A DNA stretch of 64,000 nt from the NCBI GenBank assembly GCA_937880095.1, contig CALFLK010000012.1, forward strand, positions 112,346-176,345, in the 5' to 3' direction. This document shows, piece by piece, positions 44,594 through 54,199 of the stretch. Each line of letters opens with the position of its first letter. Position 1 is the first letter of the stretch. The notes below the pieces were generated by a model, which saw only the letters and a program-made list of their open reading frames with translations, had not been told where the DNA came from and did no database searches. This stretch comes from an uncultured Faecalibacterium sp. GTDB taxonomy: Bacteria; Bacillota; Clostridia; Oscillospirales; Ruminococcaceae. The position numbers and the translations under genes are program-made.

Positions 44594-46934
44594 TCAAAAG
44601 CGTATCCTTTTATTAGATGGTGCAATGGGTACGATGCTGCAAAAGAGCGGATTGCGTCTGGGAGAAAGACCGGATTTAGTATCCATTACTCATCCGGAAG
44701 TAGTGCAGGCAGTGCATCGCGCCTATATTGAAGCAGGCAGTAACCTGATTGCATCCAATACCTTTGGTGCCAATGCTAAAAAGTTGGCTGGATGCGGGTA
44801 TACAGCTGAACAGGTGGTTACTGCGGGTATCACCGCTGCAAAACAGGCGGCTTCTGGTACAAATGCGCGTGTCATGCTGGATGTTGGCCCCATTGGGGAG
44901 TTGTTGGAACCGGCAGGCGCATTGAAATTTGAAGAAGCCTATGAGATTTTCCGTCAGGTCATGGTAGCGGGCTGGCAGGCTGGTGCAGATGCAATTTTGG
45001 TGGAAACCATGACCGACCTGTATGAGCTGAAAGCTGCCATTTTGGCGGCAAAAGAAAATACCCCGCTGCCTATTTTGACATCAATGACGTTTGAGGCTGG
45101 CGGCAGAACCTTTACTGGATGCACGGTGGAAGCATTGGCGATGTTGGCAGAAGGTATGGGTGTGGATGGCGTTGGTATTAACTGCTCACTTGGTCCTGCG
45201 GAAATTTATCCGCTGGCAGAGCGGCTGTGCAAGGCAACCAATCTGCCGGTATTTGTGAAGCCCAATGCAGGGTTGCCTGACCCAGCTACCGGAACCTATG
45301 ACATTGACCCGCAGCAATTCTGCGAAGCACTGGTTCGCTACCGAGAGCTTGGTGTTTCTGCGGTAGGTGGATGCTGCGGCACAACACCGGAATATATTGC
45401 ACAGCTGAACAAAGCATTCTGCAATATGACACCAGTGTGTCGCAAGCCGGCACATTACAGCGCAGTATGCACACCGACCAGAACGGTGTATATTGATACT
45501 GTGCGGGTGATTGGTGAACGCATCAATCCGACTGGTAAAAAACGCTTCAAAGAAGCTTTGCACAACGGAGATATGGATTACATCCTGACGCAGGCAACCG
45601 AACAGGCGGCTGCGGGTGCAGAAATTCTGGATGTAAATGTGGGCTTGCCGGGTATTGACGAAAAAGAAATGATGGTCCGTGCGGTCAAAGCGGTGCAGAG
45701 TGTATGCGATTTGCCCTTGCAGTTGGATTCGACCCGCGCAGATGTGCTGGAAGCTGGTTTGCGCGTGTACAATGGCAAGCCAATCGTCAATTCGGTCAAT
45801 GCGGAGCAGGCAGTGCTGGATCGGATTTTGCCTATTTGCAAAAAGTATGGTGCGGCTGTAGTAGGTTTGACGCTGGATGAATCCGGCATCCCGGCGAAAG
45901 CGGAACAGCGCTTTGCTCTGGCAGAAAAAATTGTGCTTGCAGCAGAAAAAGCCGGGATTCCGCGCACGGATGTATTCATTGACTGTCTGACGCTGACCGC
46001 CAGCGCACAGCAGGAAGCTGTGGCAGAAACCCTGAAAGCCGTACAGATGGTCAAGCAGCGTCTGGGTGTAAAAACGGTACTGGGCGTTTCCAATATTTCT
46101 TTTGGTCTGCCCTGCCGGGAATATCTGAATACCAGCTTTTTGACGCTGGCAATGGCGCATGGACTGGATTTGCCCATTATGAACCCAAACACCGAAGCAA
46201 TGATGGCGGCGGTAGCAAGCTATAAGGTTTTGTATAACATAGACCGGGATTCAAAAGCCTATCTGGCACGGTATGCAGAACAAACCGTGGCAAAGGCAGC
46301 TGCAGGTCAGCAGGAAATTTCGCTGTATGATGCGGTGATGCAGGGCTTGAAAACCCCGGCGGCACAGGCGGCAAAAGCGGCATTGACCACACAGCAGCCG
46401 GAAGATCTTATCAATACCGTTTTGATTCCTGCTTTGGATGCGGTGGGTACTGGCTTTGAAAAGGGAACTTTGTTTTTACCCCAGCTGTTACAGGCGGCAG
46501 GCGCAGCACAAGCAGCCTTTGATGTGGTGAAAAATGCCATCCTTGCTTCTGGGCAGAAGAGCACCGGAAAAGGAAAAATCGTGGTTGCAACGGTGCGGGG
46601 CGATATCCATGATATCGGTAAGAATATCGTGAAAACTCTGCTGGAGAATTACGGCTATGATGTGATTGACTTAGGGCGTGATGTACCGGTAGAAACGGTG
46701 GTTCAGGCAGTGCGGGAGCATGATGTGCATTTGGTCGGGTTGAGCGCATTGATGACTACCACGCTGGGTAGTATGGAACAGACCATTCAGGCACTGAAAC
46801 AAGCACAGTTGCCCTGTAAAGTTATGGTGGGCGGTGCGGTTTTGACACCGGATTATGCGGCGCAGATTGGTGCAGATTTCTACGCCAAGGATGCAAAACA
46901 AGCGGTGGATATTGCCCGACAGGTATTGGGCTGA
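44577..46934 (+). CDS. metH: Cobalamin-dependent methionine synthase without activation domain
   Basis: 785 residues from the GTG at 44577 with AAGGAGGGAAAAACCT. Domains in order: homocysteine-binding barrel (DGAMGTMLQ; zinc cysteines GINCSLGP near 205 and GGCCGTTPE near 270), pterin barrel (VIGERINPTGKKRFKEAL near 320), cobalamin cap and B12 Rossmann domain (DIHDIGKNIVKTLLENYGYD with the His ligand, near 680). The usual C-terminal activation domain (~330 residues) is absent and encoded by the preceding gene. It makes methionine from homocysteine. Confidence 0.95.
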   Translation: METIFDQKRILLLDGAMGTMLQKSGLRLGERPDLVSITHPEVVQAVHRAYIEAGSNLIASNTFGANAKKLAGCGYTAEQVVTAGITAAKQAASGTNARVMLDVGPIGELLEPAGALKFEEAYEIFRQVMVAGWQAGADAILVETMTDLYELKAAILAAKENTPLPILTSMTFEAGGRTFTGCTVEALAMLAEGMGVDGVGINCSLGPAEIYPLAERLCKATNLPVFVKPNAGLPDPATGTYDIDPQQFCEALVRYRELGVSAVGGCCGTTPEYIAQLNKAFCNMTPVCRKPAHYSAVCTPTRTVYIDTVRVIGERINPTGKKRFKEALHNGDMDYILTQATEQAAAGAEILDVNVGLPGIDEKEMMVRAVKAVQSVCDLPLQLDSTRADVLEAGLRVYNGKPIVNSVNAEQAVLDRILPICKKYGAAVVGLTLDESGIPAKAEQRFALAEKIVLAAEKAGIPRTDVFIDCLTLTASAQQEAVAETLKAVQMVKQRLGVKTVLGVSNISFGLPCREYLNTSFLTLAMAHGLDLPIMNPNTEAMMAAVASYKVLYNIDRDSKAYLARYAEQTVAKAAAGQQEISLYDAVMQGLKTPAAQAAKAALTTQQPEDLINTVLIPALDAVGTGFEKGTLFLPQLLQAAGAAQAAFDVVKNAILASGQKSTGKGKIVVATVRGDIHDIGKNIVKTLLENYGYDVIDLGRDVPVETVVQAVREHDVHLVGLSALMTTTLGSMEQTIQALKQAQLPCKVMVGGAVLTPDYAAQIGADFYAKDAKQAVDIARQVLG

Positions 46935-46945
46935 GCAATCGCAAT

Positions 46946-46989
46946 AAAAAAGGTCCTGGATTTCCGAATGAATCCAGGACCTTTTTTAT
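46946..46989 (+). terminator. Terminator of the methionine operon
   Basis: AAAAAAGGTCCTGGATT pairs with AATCCAGGACCTTTTTT, followed by ATT. A run of A at the left arm makes it suitable for the convergent degV transcript too. Confidence 0.9.
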
Positions 46990-47011
46990 TGAAAATTGAC
47001 TTGAGCAGTGA

Positions 47012-47869
47012 TTACTCAGCGGGTACGTTCTTTACAAAGAAAGCAATACCGCCTGCACCGGGACCAGCGTGGGTACCAACAACAGTACCGATGTGCTCGC
47101 ATTTGGGCTCGGGCAGATGCAAGTTGGAAACCAGATACTGGCGCACAGGTTCCGCAGCCTTTTTATAGCCGGAGTAGCCAACCAGATATTCCATATCGGT
47201 GTCCAAACCACCCTCGGTGTCAATCATCTTGAACAGCTGTACATAAGCACCGGGCAGACCACGCGCTTTACCAGCCAGACCAATTTTGCCATTGCGGACA
47301 GCAACCAGCGGTTTGATGCCCAGCACACTGCCGGCAAAGGCTTCCGCACCGGAAAGACGACCGCCCTTGCGGAAATACTTCAAATCATTCACAACCGCCA
47401 GAATGCGGATGCGATGCTTTTCGGTTTCCAGCGTGGATACGATTTCCTCAGTAGTCTTGCCTTCGGCACGCAGACGCAGCGCAAGGCGCACCAACAGCTG
47501 CAAGCCCAGAGTAGCGCTCATGCTGTCTACGATAAAGATGCGATTGTAATCGCAGGTTGCAGCAGCAATCTGCGCAGACTGGCAGGTACCGCTCAAACCA
47601 CCGGAAAGCAGAATGGCAATTACATCATCGCCAGCTTCCTGTGCATCTTCAAAATGAGAGAGAAACTGACCGGGGCTGGGCTGGCTGGTGGTAGGCAGAT
47701 TATGGCAGGTTTCCAGCTTAGCGTAAAACTGCTCGGGGGTCAGGTCCATACCGTCGCGGTAGCTGATGCCGTCCTCAAATGTGACCTGCAAAGGCACCAG
47801 CTCCACATTCAGTTTTGCAGCTTCGGCAGGGAGAATATCAGCGGTAGAATCCGTCAGAATACGAATCAT
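47012..47869 (-). CDS. DegV-family fatty-acid-binding protein
   Basis: 285 residues. DegV features: IRILTDSTADI at the start, SQPSPGQFLSHFE, LLSGGLSGTCQSA, FIVDSMSATLGLQLLV and DLKYFRKGGRLSG ... IKPLV, the fatty-acid pocket. Members present exogenous fatty acids to FakA-type kinases for phospholipid synthesis. It is 25 nt downstream of the MarR gene on the same strand and probably co-transcribed. Confidence 0.92.
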   Translation of the reverse strand: MIRILTDSTADILPAEAAKLNVELVPLQVTFEDGISYRDGMDLTPEQFYAKLETCHNLPTTSQPSPGQFLSHFEDAQEAGDDVIAILLSGGLSGTCQSAQIAAATCDYNRIFIVDSMSATLGLQLLVRLALRLRAEGKTTEEIVSTLETEKHRIRILAVVNDLKYFRKGGRLSGAEAFAGSVLGIKPLVAVRNGKIGLAGKARGLPGAYVQLFKMIDTEGGLDTDMEYLVGYSGYKKAAEPVRQYLVSNLHLPEPKCEHIGTVVGTHAGPGAGGIAFFVKNVPAE

Positions 47870-47893
47870 AAGAATCTTCCTTTCTCTGCGGCC

Positions 47894-48334
47894 TTACAGA
47901 CCGGTGAAAAAATCATGCAGGATGCTCAGCGCACGCGCCAAATCCTCCATCTGGCTGGGGGATAACTGGTGGCTTACATCCTGAATCAGTTTGCGGTGAA
48001 ATTCATTGTGATGCGCAAGGGCAGTATCTGCCTTTTCGGTCAGGCGCACCGAAACCTTGCGTTTGTCGTCCTGGTAGCGCTGACGGACCAGATATCCTTT
48101 TTGTTCCAGCGTTTTGACCGCCACAGTAAGGGTGCTGGCGGTAATGCGCAGCTGAGCGGCAAGCTCGCTCATGCTGGGATTTTCACCGCTGCGCTGTACT
48201 ACTTCCAGAACGTGCAGCTCGCTGACAGAAAGATTTTTACAGGGACCATCTGCCAAGCTGGCTTCTTCCAGATGCAGCACATCGTTGAAAACTTCTACCA
48301 GAAAGCGGTTGATTTGCTGTTCGGCTTGTTTCAA
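47894..48334 (-). CDS. MarR-family regulator
   Basis: 146 residues if started at the TTG at 48334 (LKQAEQQINRFLVEVFNDV) after GAGGTGACG; the frame runs on to 48373, over the operator. The winged HTH is SELHVLEVVQRSGENPSMSELAAQLRITAS (split SELHVLEVVQRSG, ENPSMSELAAQLRIT) and the wing YQDDKRKVSVRLTEKAD. It probably represses itself and degV through the palindrome at 48361-48375, as FabT-like MarR proteins do in fatty-acid control. Confidence 0.88.
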   Translation of the reverse strand: MKQAEQQINRFLVEVFNDVLHLEEASLADGPCKNLSVSELHVLEVVQRSGENPSMSELAAQLRITASTLTVAVKTLEQKGYLVRQRYQDDKRKVSVRLTEKADTALAHHNEFHRKLIQDVSHQLSPSQMEDLARALSILHDFFTGL

Positions 48335-48360
48335 GCACGTCACCTCATCATGATAAAATA

Positions 48361-48410
48361 GTTTGAAGTTCAAACAATGCGATTATACGCATGGGAATTG
48401 AATTTGTCAA
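48361..48410 (-). promoter_or_regulatory. marR promoter with perfect 15-bp palindromic operator
   Basis: TTGACA (complement of 48405-48410), 17 bp, TATAAT (complement of 48382-48387). GTTTGAAGTTCAAAC (48361-48375) is a perfect palindrome at the transcription start. TTTGAA-type sites suit FabT/MarR proteins. Confidence 0.85.
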
Positions 48411-48570
48411 TCTATTTTGATATTCAAAGTAAATTTCAGGAGTGAAAATTGGAGACTTTCATAAAAAGAACGAAAAAGAGAAACGGAAATAAGATGAATT
48501 ATCTGACGCAATATTGATTTTGCGCATACAATATAATATCATTTAGATATCAATCAAGGAGGCGATTGCT

Positions 48571-49587
48571 ATGACGGAAAAAGTATTGCGTAATAAAAAT
48601 CATGGTCTGGCAGTATTGCTGTGCACTCTATTTGGCGATATTGCAGCCATTGGCGGCATCTTTGCACTGGTGGCTTCGGCAGGGATTTTGCAGGTTTGGC
48701 TGCAGGTAGTTCTGTGGGCGATTTGTTTGGGATGGATCGTTGCCAGTTTGTTTTTGTATTCCGGTCTGCGGATTCTGCGTCCGCAGGAAGCGCTGGTGCT
48801 GACCCTGTTCGGCCAGTATATTGGTACGTTGAAGGGTGAAGGCTTTTACTGGGTCAATCCGTTCTGCTCCTGCATCAACCCGGCAGCAAAAACCAGACTG
48901 AGCCAGTCCGGCGATGTGGATAAAGCCAGCGTAAATAATTTGACCATTACGCCCCAGTCGGCGGATGGCTCTGGCAATCGCATTTCGCTGAAGCTGATGA
49001 CGTTGAACAATTCCCGCCAGAAAATCAACGATTGTCTGGGTAACCCGGTAGAAATCGGTATTGCAGTAACCTGGCGTGTGGTGGATACTGCAAAAGCTGT
49101 TTTTGCCGTGGACAACTATAAAGAATATCTGTCTTTGCAGTGCGACAGTGCGCTGCGTGATATTGTGCGCCTGTACCCGTACGATGTGGCACCGGATGTG
49201 GATACCACGGGTGACGGCATAGCCGACGAAGGTAGTCTGCGCGGTTCCAGTGAAGTAGTTGCAGCCCGGATTCGGGATGAAATCCAGAGCAAGGTTCAGA
49301 TTGCAGGTCTGGAAATTGTGGAAGCACGGATTACATATTTAGCTTATGCGCCGGAAATCGCCGCAGTAATGCTGCAGCGTCAGCAGGCTTCGGCTGTAAT
49401 TGATGCGCGCAAAATGATTGTAGACGGCGCAGTCGGCATGGTGGAAATGGCTTTGGAACGACTGAACGAGAGCGGTGCGGTGGAATTGGACGAAGAACGC
49501 AAGGCCGCGATGGTATCGAACCTTTTGGTTGTGCTGTGCGGCAACCATGATGCACAGCCGGTCGTCAATTCCGGCAGTTTGTACTGA
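48571..49587 (+). CDS. SPFH/Band-7 domain membrane protein
   Basis: 338 residues. Two membrane spans near the N-terminus (about 13-35 and 44-65), then an SPFH domain: VLTLFGQYIGTLKGEGFYWVNPF, VGIAV-type strand EIGIAVTWRVVDTAKAVFAV and the helix ARITYLAYAPEIAAVMLQRQQA. SPFH proteins form membrane scaffolds. The partner gene is the ribbon-helix-helix protein 3 nt downstream. A leaderless-looking AAGGAGGCGATTGCT precedes the ATG. Confidence 0.88.
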   Translation: MTEKVLRNKNHGLAVLLCTLFGDIAAIGGIFALVASAGILQVWLQVVLWAICLGWIVASLFLYSGLRILRPQEALVLTLFGQYIGTLKGEGFYWVNPFCSCINPAAKTRLSQSGDVDKASVNNLTITPQSADGSGNRISLKLMTLNNSRQKINDCLGNPVEIGIAVTWRVVDTAKAVFAVDNYKEYLSLQCDSALRDIVRLYPYDVAPDVDTTGDGIADEGSLRGSSEVVAARIRDEIQSKVQIAGLEIVEARITYLAYAPEIAAVMLQRQQASAVIDARKMIVDGAVGMVEMALERLNESGAVELDEERKAAMVSNLLVVLCGNHDAQPVVNSGSLY

Positions 49588-49589
49588 TT

Positions 49590-49796
49590 GTGGCAAATCC
49601 GAAAAAACAAATTCCGCTGCGCTTATCGTCCAAGCTGTATGAGGAACTTTCTGCCTGGGCCGAGGATGATTTTCGTTCGGTGAATGGTCAAATTGAATAT
49701 CTGCTGACGCAGTGCGTCAAGCAGCATAAAAAGAACGGGGGTACTGTCCCGAAAACCTTTGACGAACAGGAACCGGAGGATTCACAAGACCCTTAA
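49590..49796 (+). CDS. Ribbon-helix-helix (Arc-like) protein
   Basis: 68 residues with GTG start at 49590, 2 nt after the SPFH stop: ANPKKQIPLRLSSKLYEEL (beta strand plus first helix) and SVNGQIEYLLTQCVKQH (second helix) form an Arc/MetJ-type DNA-binding fold; the rest is an acidic tail. It probably stays with the SPFH gene as a small regulator. The 1-2 nt spacing supports co-translation. Confidence 0.8.
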   Translation: MANPKKQIPLRLSSKLYEELSAWAEDDFRSVNGQIEYLLTQCVKQHKKNGGTVPKTFDEQEPEDSQDP

Positions 49797-49857
49797 GACA
49801 ATATACAGATTCAGAAAAGCGTATTCCAATCAAGATGCGCGGATTAGGAGAATCCAT

Positions 49858-50535
49858 ATGAAGAAAACCAAAATGATCGGATTGCTTTTGGCAGCAGTAA
49901 TGGGAATTGCCATGCTGACAGGCTGCGGCGAATCGGATGAGAGCCTTTCCAAGAAGGCATATAACAGAGTTCGTGCAGATGCTGCCAATGCAGTTCATTA
50001 CCGAACGGAGCGCACGGCTGCGTATAATGGCGAAGAAGAAGAAATCGCACCCACGGAAGTTTGGTATGTGGATGCAGAGACCTGGGCTTATAAAGTAACT
50101 TGGCCAGAGATTGATGAAGAACAGCTTGTTGTCAAAACAAACGGTGAGATTCTGGCAAAATGGAATGATACCGAATGGACTCAGCTGGAAGAAAACATGG
50201 TGATGCCGCCGATCAGCGGTAATGCGCAGCCGGAATGGGAAGAGTTGGAAATGATCTTTGTTTCCCATGAAAAGAAGAATGATCTTTATTCTATTACCTG
50301 GAATAAAGAAATCGATTTGGATGGCAGCGGAAATATGACTACCGCGACATGGACCTTTACGTTCAATGAAAGAAACGAGCTGGTACTGTGGGAAACACAA
50401 TCAGAAATGCCAATCGAAGCAGAAATTGAAATCGAAGCCCTGATGAAGGGAAAAACAGAGTATTTCTCGTTTAGTACGCAGGAAGTGCAAAAAGACATCG
50501 ATGCAATGTATGCCGAAGCTACAAAAGAATCATAA
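49858..50535 (+). CDS. Lipoprotein of unknown function
   Basis: 225 residues from the ATG at 49858 with TAGGAG. Signal peptide MKKTKMIGLLLAAVMGIAML and lipobox LTGC (Cys 22). The mature part is acidic and beta-rich (THE-free; WYVDAETWAYKVTWPEIDEE, ATWTFTFNERNEL). It resembles outer-surface lipoproteins of Clostridia with a LolA/LppX-like beta sheet; no function is assigned. Confidence 0.8.
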   Translation: MKKTKMIGLLLAAVMGIAMLTGCGESDESLSKKAYNRVRADAANAVHYRTERTAAYNGEEEEIAPTEVWYVDAETWAYKVTWPEIDEEQLVVKTNGEILAKWNDTEWTQLEENMVMPPISGNAQPEWEELEMIFVSHEKKNDLYSITWNKEIDLDGSGNMTTATWTFTFNERNELVLWETQSEMPIEAEIEIEALMKGKTEYFSFSTQEVQKDIDAMYAEATKES

Positions 50536-50540
50536 ATAAA

Positions 50541-50578
50541 GAAAAGGCTCTGGAATGTTTCATTCCGGAGCCTTTTTG
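50541..50578 (+). terminator. Terminator of the lipoprotein gene
   Basis: AAAAGGCTCTGGAATG pairs with CATTCCGGAGCCTTTTT. Confidence 0.9.
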
Positions 50579-50777
50579 CTGATGATGGAAAGAAATAAAT
50601 GGAATCTTTATGCAATCTTAATATGAAACGGGTTTTCTTTATAAGGCACCAATATGAAATTCGATAGGATAAAGGCATTCACAAGTTGAAATGTGTTTGC
50701 AGCATCCAAAGGGAGACGGCTGTGCTATAATAAAATAGAAAGGCGAGAGGATACCGTTTGAGATAAGAGGTTCTTGT

Positions 50778-53411
50778 ATGGAAAAAACAGAACGATATAC
50801 GGTACCCCATGTGCAGCCGCGCACACGGGGACAACTGAAAATTTTTTTCAGCTATGCGGCGGGTGCGGGAAAAACACGCGCCATGCTGCAGGATGCATAC
50901 AATCTGCAAAAGCAGGGGACAGATGTGGTGGTCGGCTGGATTGAGCCGCACGCCTGGTCGGATGCAGAAAAACTGGTCAATGGCTTGGAAACCCTGCCGG
51001 TATCGGAACTAGTAACCAAAGGTTTTGATTTGGATGCCGCACTGGCACGAAAACCGCAGTTGATTCTGGTAGAAGGTCTTGCCCATGACAGCGTACCCGG
51101 CGGCCGACACGAAAAACGGTATCAGGATATTGAAGAACTGCTGAATGCAGGTATCAATGTATATACCACTTTGAATGTGCAGAGCATCGAAAGCCTGAAT
51201 GACACCGTGCGGGCGATTATGGGCGTTTCGGAACCGGAACGCATTCCGGATTCGGTTTTCGATCGGGCAGAGCAGGTAGAAATGGTGGACTGCGACCCGC
51301 ATCAACTGATGCGGCGGATGCCGAAGGAAAGCAAAAAATCACTTACTTTGCAGGATTTGTCTGCTTTGCGTGAGCTTGCGCTGCGCCGCTGTGCGGATCA
51401 TGTCGATCGGGAAAGCGGCGGACGCGGCAGCAATGGGGAATATCAGACAGAGGAGCATATTCTGGTTTGTCTTTCTTCGTCACCATCCAACGCAAAAATC
51501 ATCCGAACCGCTGCGCGTATGGCGGGGGCATTCAAGGGCAAGTTTACCGGTCTTTTTGTGGAAACACCCGATTTTTCGGCTATGAGCGAAGAGGATCTGA
51601 ATCGGCTGCGTGCAAATATGCGTCTGGCAGAGCAGCTTGGCGCAAAAATCGAAACCGTATACGGCGAAGATGTTTCGTTCCAAATTGCGGAATTTGCCCG
51701 GTTGTCCGGTGTTTCGAAAATTGTGATTGGCCGCAGTTTTGCCACAAAGGAGCGGTTTTTCCAAAAACAAAGCTTGGCGGAAACGCTGATCGCGCACGCG
51801 CCCCAGCTGGATATTCATATTATCCCGGATTCCATTTCCGGCAGCGCACCATACAAAAGGTTGCTTAAAAGAAGAAATAAATTTCCGCTTTCCGTGCGGG
51901 AGATTCTGAAAAGTGTGCTGATTTTGGCAGTCGCAACGGGCATCGGTTTTGTGTTTCACGGGTTCGACTTTGCAGATGCCAATATCATAACCGTGTATGT
52001 GCTGGGAGTGCTGGTTACGTCAGTCGTGACGACGGGGCGTATTTACAGTCTGGTGTCGTCTCTGATTAGTGTGCTGGTTTTTAATTTTCTCTTTACAGAA
52101 CCGCGCCTTACGTTTCATGCATACGACAATGGCTATCCGGTCACGTTCCTGATTATGTTCCTGGCTGCGCTGCTGACTAGTACGCTGGCGGATAAGCTGA
52201 AGGAACACGCTAAAAAATCTGCACTGGTGGCGTATCGCACGAAAGTCTTGCTGGACATCAGCCAATCGCTGCAGCAGGCAAAAAGCAGAGATGCTATTTT
52301 GCAGGTGACGGCACACCATTTGATTCAGCTGATGCAGAAAGACGTTGTGGTTTACACAGCGGATGAAGGCAAGCTCAGTGAGCCCAAGGTATTCTTTGCA
52401 AGAGAACTGGAATTGCCGGGTCAGGCAGACCGCTATTGCACAGACAGTGAACGTGCTGTGGCGCAGTGGGTACTGCAAAACAATAAGCATGCCGGCAAAG
52501 GAACCCAAACTTTTGCGGGAGCAAACTGCCTATATCTGGCAATTCGCGTTAACCAAAGGGTGCATGGTGTGATTGGTATTGGTGTAGGCAAAGAAGTACC
52601 GGATACCTTTGAAAAAAGTATCTTGCTTTCGATTCTGGGCGAGTGCGCGCTGGCACTGGAAAATGAAAAGAATGCCCGAGAAAAAGAAGAAGCGGCGATT
52701 CTGGCAAAGAATGAACAGCTCCGCGCCAATATGCTGCGGTGCATTTCGCACGATTTGCGCACGCCGCTTACCTCCATATCGGGCAATGCCAGCAACTTTT
52801 TGCGCCATGAGGATTCCATGGACGAACAAACCAAACACCAGCTGTTTTTGGATATTTATGATGATTCCATGTGGCTGATCAATCTGGTGGAAAATTTGCT
52901 TTCCATTACACGGCTGGAGGAAAATCGCCTGAATCTGCATATCGGTGCAGAGCTGGTAGCGGATGTGGTTGCAGAAGCACTGCGCCACATCAACCGACGC
53001 AGCGCAGAATACCACATTACAGTGACCCACGAGGATGAGTTGCTGTTGGCGCAGATGGATGCACGGCTGATTGTGCAGGTTATCATAAATCTGGTGGATA
53101 ATGCGATCAAGTATACCCCGGCGGGGTCCTGCATTGAAATCAAAACAAGAGCGCAGGCGGGGCAGGCGGTGATTATCGTTGCGGATAACGGCAGCGGAAT
53201 TCCGGATGAAAGCAAAACTAAAATTTTTGATATGTTTTACAGTGCAACCAATCAGATTGCGGACAGTCGCCGCAGTATGGGTCTGGGGCTTGCGCTGTGC
53301 AAGTCAATCATTACAGCCCATGGCGGACAGATTTCAGTTGCGGATCATCTGCCGCATGGTGCAGAATTTACATTTACGTTGCCAATCGGGGAGGTAACCA
53401 TCCATGAATAA
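50778..53411 (+). CDS. kdpD: KdpD-type sensor histidine kinase
   Basis: 877 residues. KdpD N-domain with Walker A SYAAGAGKTRAML (about 25-37) and LILVEGLAHDSVPGGRH-type segments (IEELLNAGINVYTTLNVQS), a Usp-like domain (about 225-345), four clustered membrane helices (about 375-470), a GAF-like domain, then HisKA with H in LRCISHDLRTPL (about 655) and HATPase (NLVDNAIKYTPAG; GSGIPDE; GLGLALCKSI). It senses K+ or turgor. No kdpFABC genes are in the window; kdpE overlaps its stop, and trk genes converge on them. Confidence 0.95.
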   Translation: MEKTERYTVPHVQPRTRGQLKIFFSYAAGAGKTRAMLQDAYNLQKQGTDVVVGWIEPHAWSDAEKLVNGLETLPVSELVTKGFDLDAALARKPQLILVEGLAHDSVPGGRHEKRYQDIEELLNAGINVYTTLNVQSIESLNDTVRAIMGVSEPERIPDSVFDRAEQVEMVDCDPHQLMRRMPKESKKSLTLQDLSALRELALRRCADHVDRESGGRGSNGEYQTEEHILVCLSSSPSNAKIIRTAARMAGAFKGKFTGLFVETPDFSAMSEEDLNRLRANMRLAEQLGAKIETVYGEDVSFQIAEFARLSGVSKIVIGRSFATKERFFQKQSLAETLIAHAPQLDIHIIPDSISGSAPYKRLLKRRNKFPLSVREILKSVLILAVATGIGFVFHGFDFADANIITVYVLGVLVTSVVTTGRIYSLVSSLISVLVFNFLFTEPRLTFHAYDNGYPVTFLIMFLAALLTSTLADKLKEHAKKSALVAYRTKVLLDISQSLQQAKSRDAILQVTAHHLIQLMQKDVVVYTADEGKLSEPKVFFARELELPGQADRYCTDSERAVAQWVLQNNKHAGKGTQTFAGANCLYLAIRVNQRVHGVIGIGVGKEVPDTFEKSILLSILGECALALENEKNAREKEEAAILAKNEQLRANMLRCISHDLRTPLTSISGNASNFLRHEDSMDEQTKHQLFLDIYDDSMWLINLVENLLSITRLEENRLNLHIGAELVADVVAEALRHINRRSAEYHITVTHEDELLLAQMDARLIVQVIINLVDNAIKYTPAGSCIEIKTRAQAGQAVIIVADNGSGIPDESKTKIFDMFYSATNQIADSRRSMGLGLALCKSIITAHGGQISVADHLPHGAEFTFTLPIGEVTIHE

Positions 53412-54102
53412 AATGACGATTTTGGTGGTAGAAGATGATTCTTCGGTTAAGAATTTGATGACCACGACGCTGAAAGCACACGACTATTCTTATCTGACCG
53501 CGCAAAACGGAAAAGCTGCTATTTTAGAAGCTTCGTCCCACAATCCGGATATTATTTTGCTGGATTTGGGCTTGCCGGATATGGACGGTGTGGATGTAAT
53601 CAAAAAGATCCGCACCTGGACGGAAACGCCCATCATTGTCATCAGCGCACGCAGTGAGGATACGGATAAGATCGATGCGCTGGATGCTGGCGCAGATGAT
53701 TATTTGACCAAACCGTTTTCGGTGGAAGAACTGCTGGCACGACTGCGTGTTACACAGCGCCGCCTGAGCCGGATGCAGGGTGAGACTGAGCAGGAAGCAG
53801 TTTTTACCAATGGTCAGCTGAAAATTGATTATGCGGCAGGCTGTGTTTATATGGACGGAGAGGAACTGCATCTGACCCCGATCGAGTATAAACTTTTGTG
53901 CCTGCTTTCCCGCAATGTGGGCAAGGTGCTGACCCATACTTATATTACGCAGAAAATCTGGGGCAGCAGCTGGGAAAATGATGTGGCTTCTTTGCGTGTA
54001 TTTATGGCTACGCTGCGCCGCAAACTGGAAAAAGGTCCGGAGGCACCCCAGTACATTCAAACCCATATTGGTGTGGGCTACCGGATGGTTCGTGTAGAAT
54101 AA
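53404..54102 (+). CDS. kdpE: KdpE-type response regulator
   Basis: 232 residues. Receiver domain with D11/D12 (VVEDDS), phospho-acceptor D54 (IILLDLGLPDMDG) and K106 (DYLTKPF); OmpR-type winged helix with TPIEYKLLCLLSRN and THIGVGYRM. It is overlapped by the kdpD stop by 8 nt. Its targets are probably the convergent trk operon and/or a kdp operon elsewhere. Confidence 0.93.
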   Translation: MNKMTILVVEDDSSVKNLMTTTLKAHDYSYLTAQNGKAAILEASSHNPDIILLDLGLPDMDGVDVIKKIRTWTETPIIVISARSEDTDKIDALDAGADDYLTKPFSVEELLARLRVTQRRLSRMQGETEQEAVFTNGQLKIDYAAGCVYMDGEELHLTPIEYKLLCLLSRNVGKVLTHTYITQKIWGSSWENDVASLRVFMATLRRKLEKGPEAPQYIQTHIGVGYRMVRVE

Positions 54103-54117
54103 TTTTTATAATCTATA

Positions 54118-54163
54118 ACGCACAGAGGGCGCACAGGTTTTATCCTGTGCGCCCTCTGTGCGT
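54118..54163. terminator. Perfect 20-bp hairpin between kdpE and trkH
   Basis: The 20-nt arm at 54118-54137 (ACGCACAGAGGG...) is the exact complement of 54144-54163, with a TTTTAT loop. T-rich sequence lies on the left side, A/T on the right, so it can end both convergent transcripts. Confidence 0.85.
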
Positions 54164-54199
54164 GTACTTATGAAGAAAATGAGAATAGCAAATTGAGGA

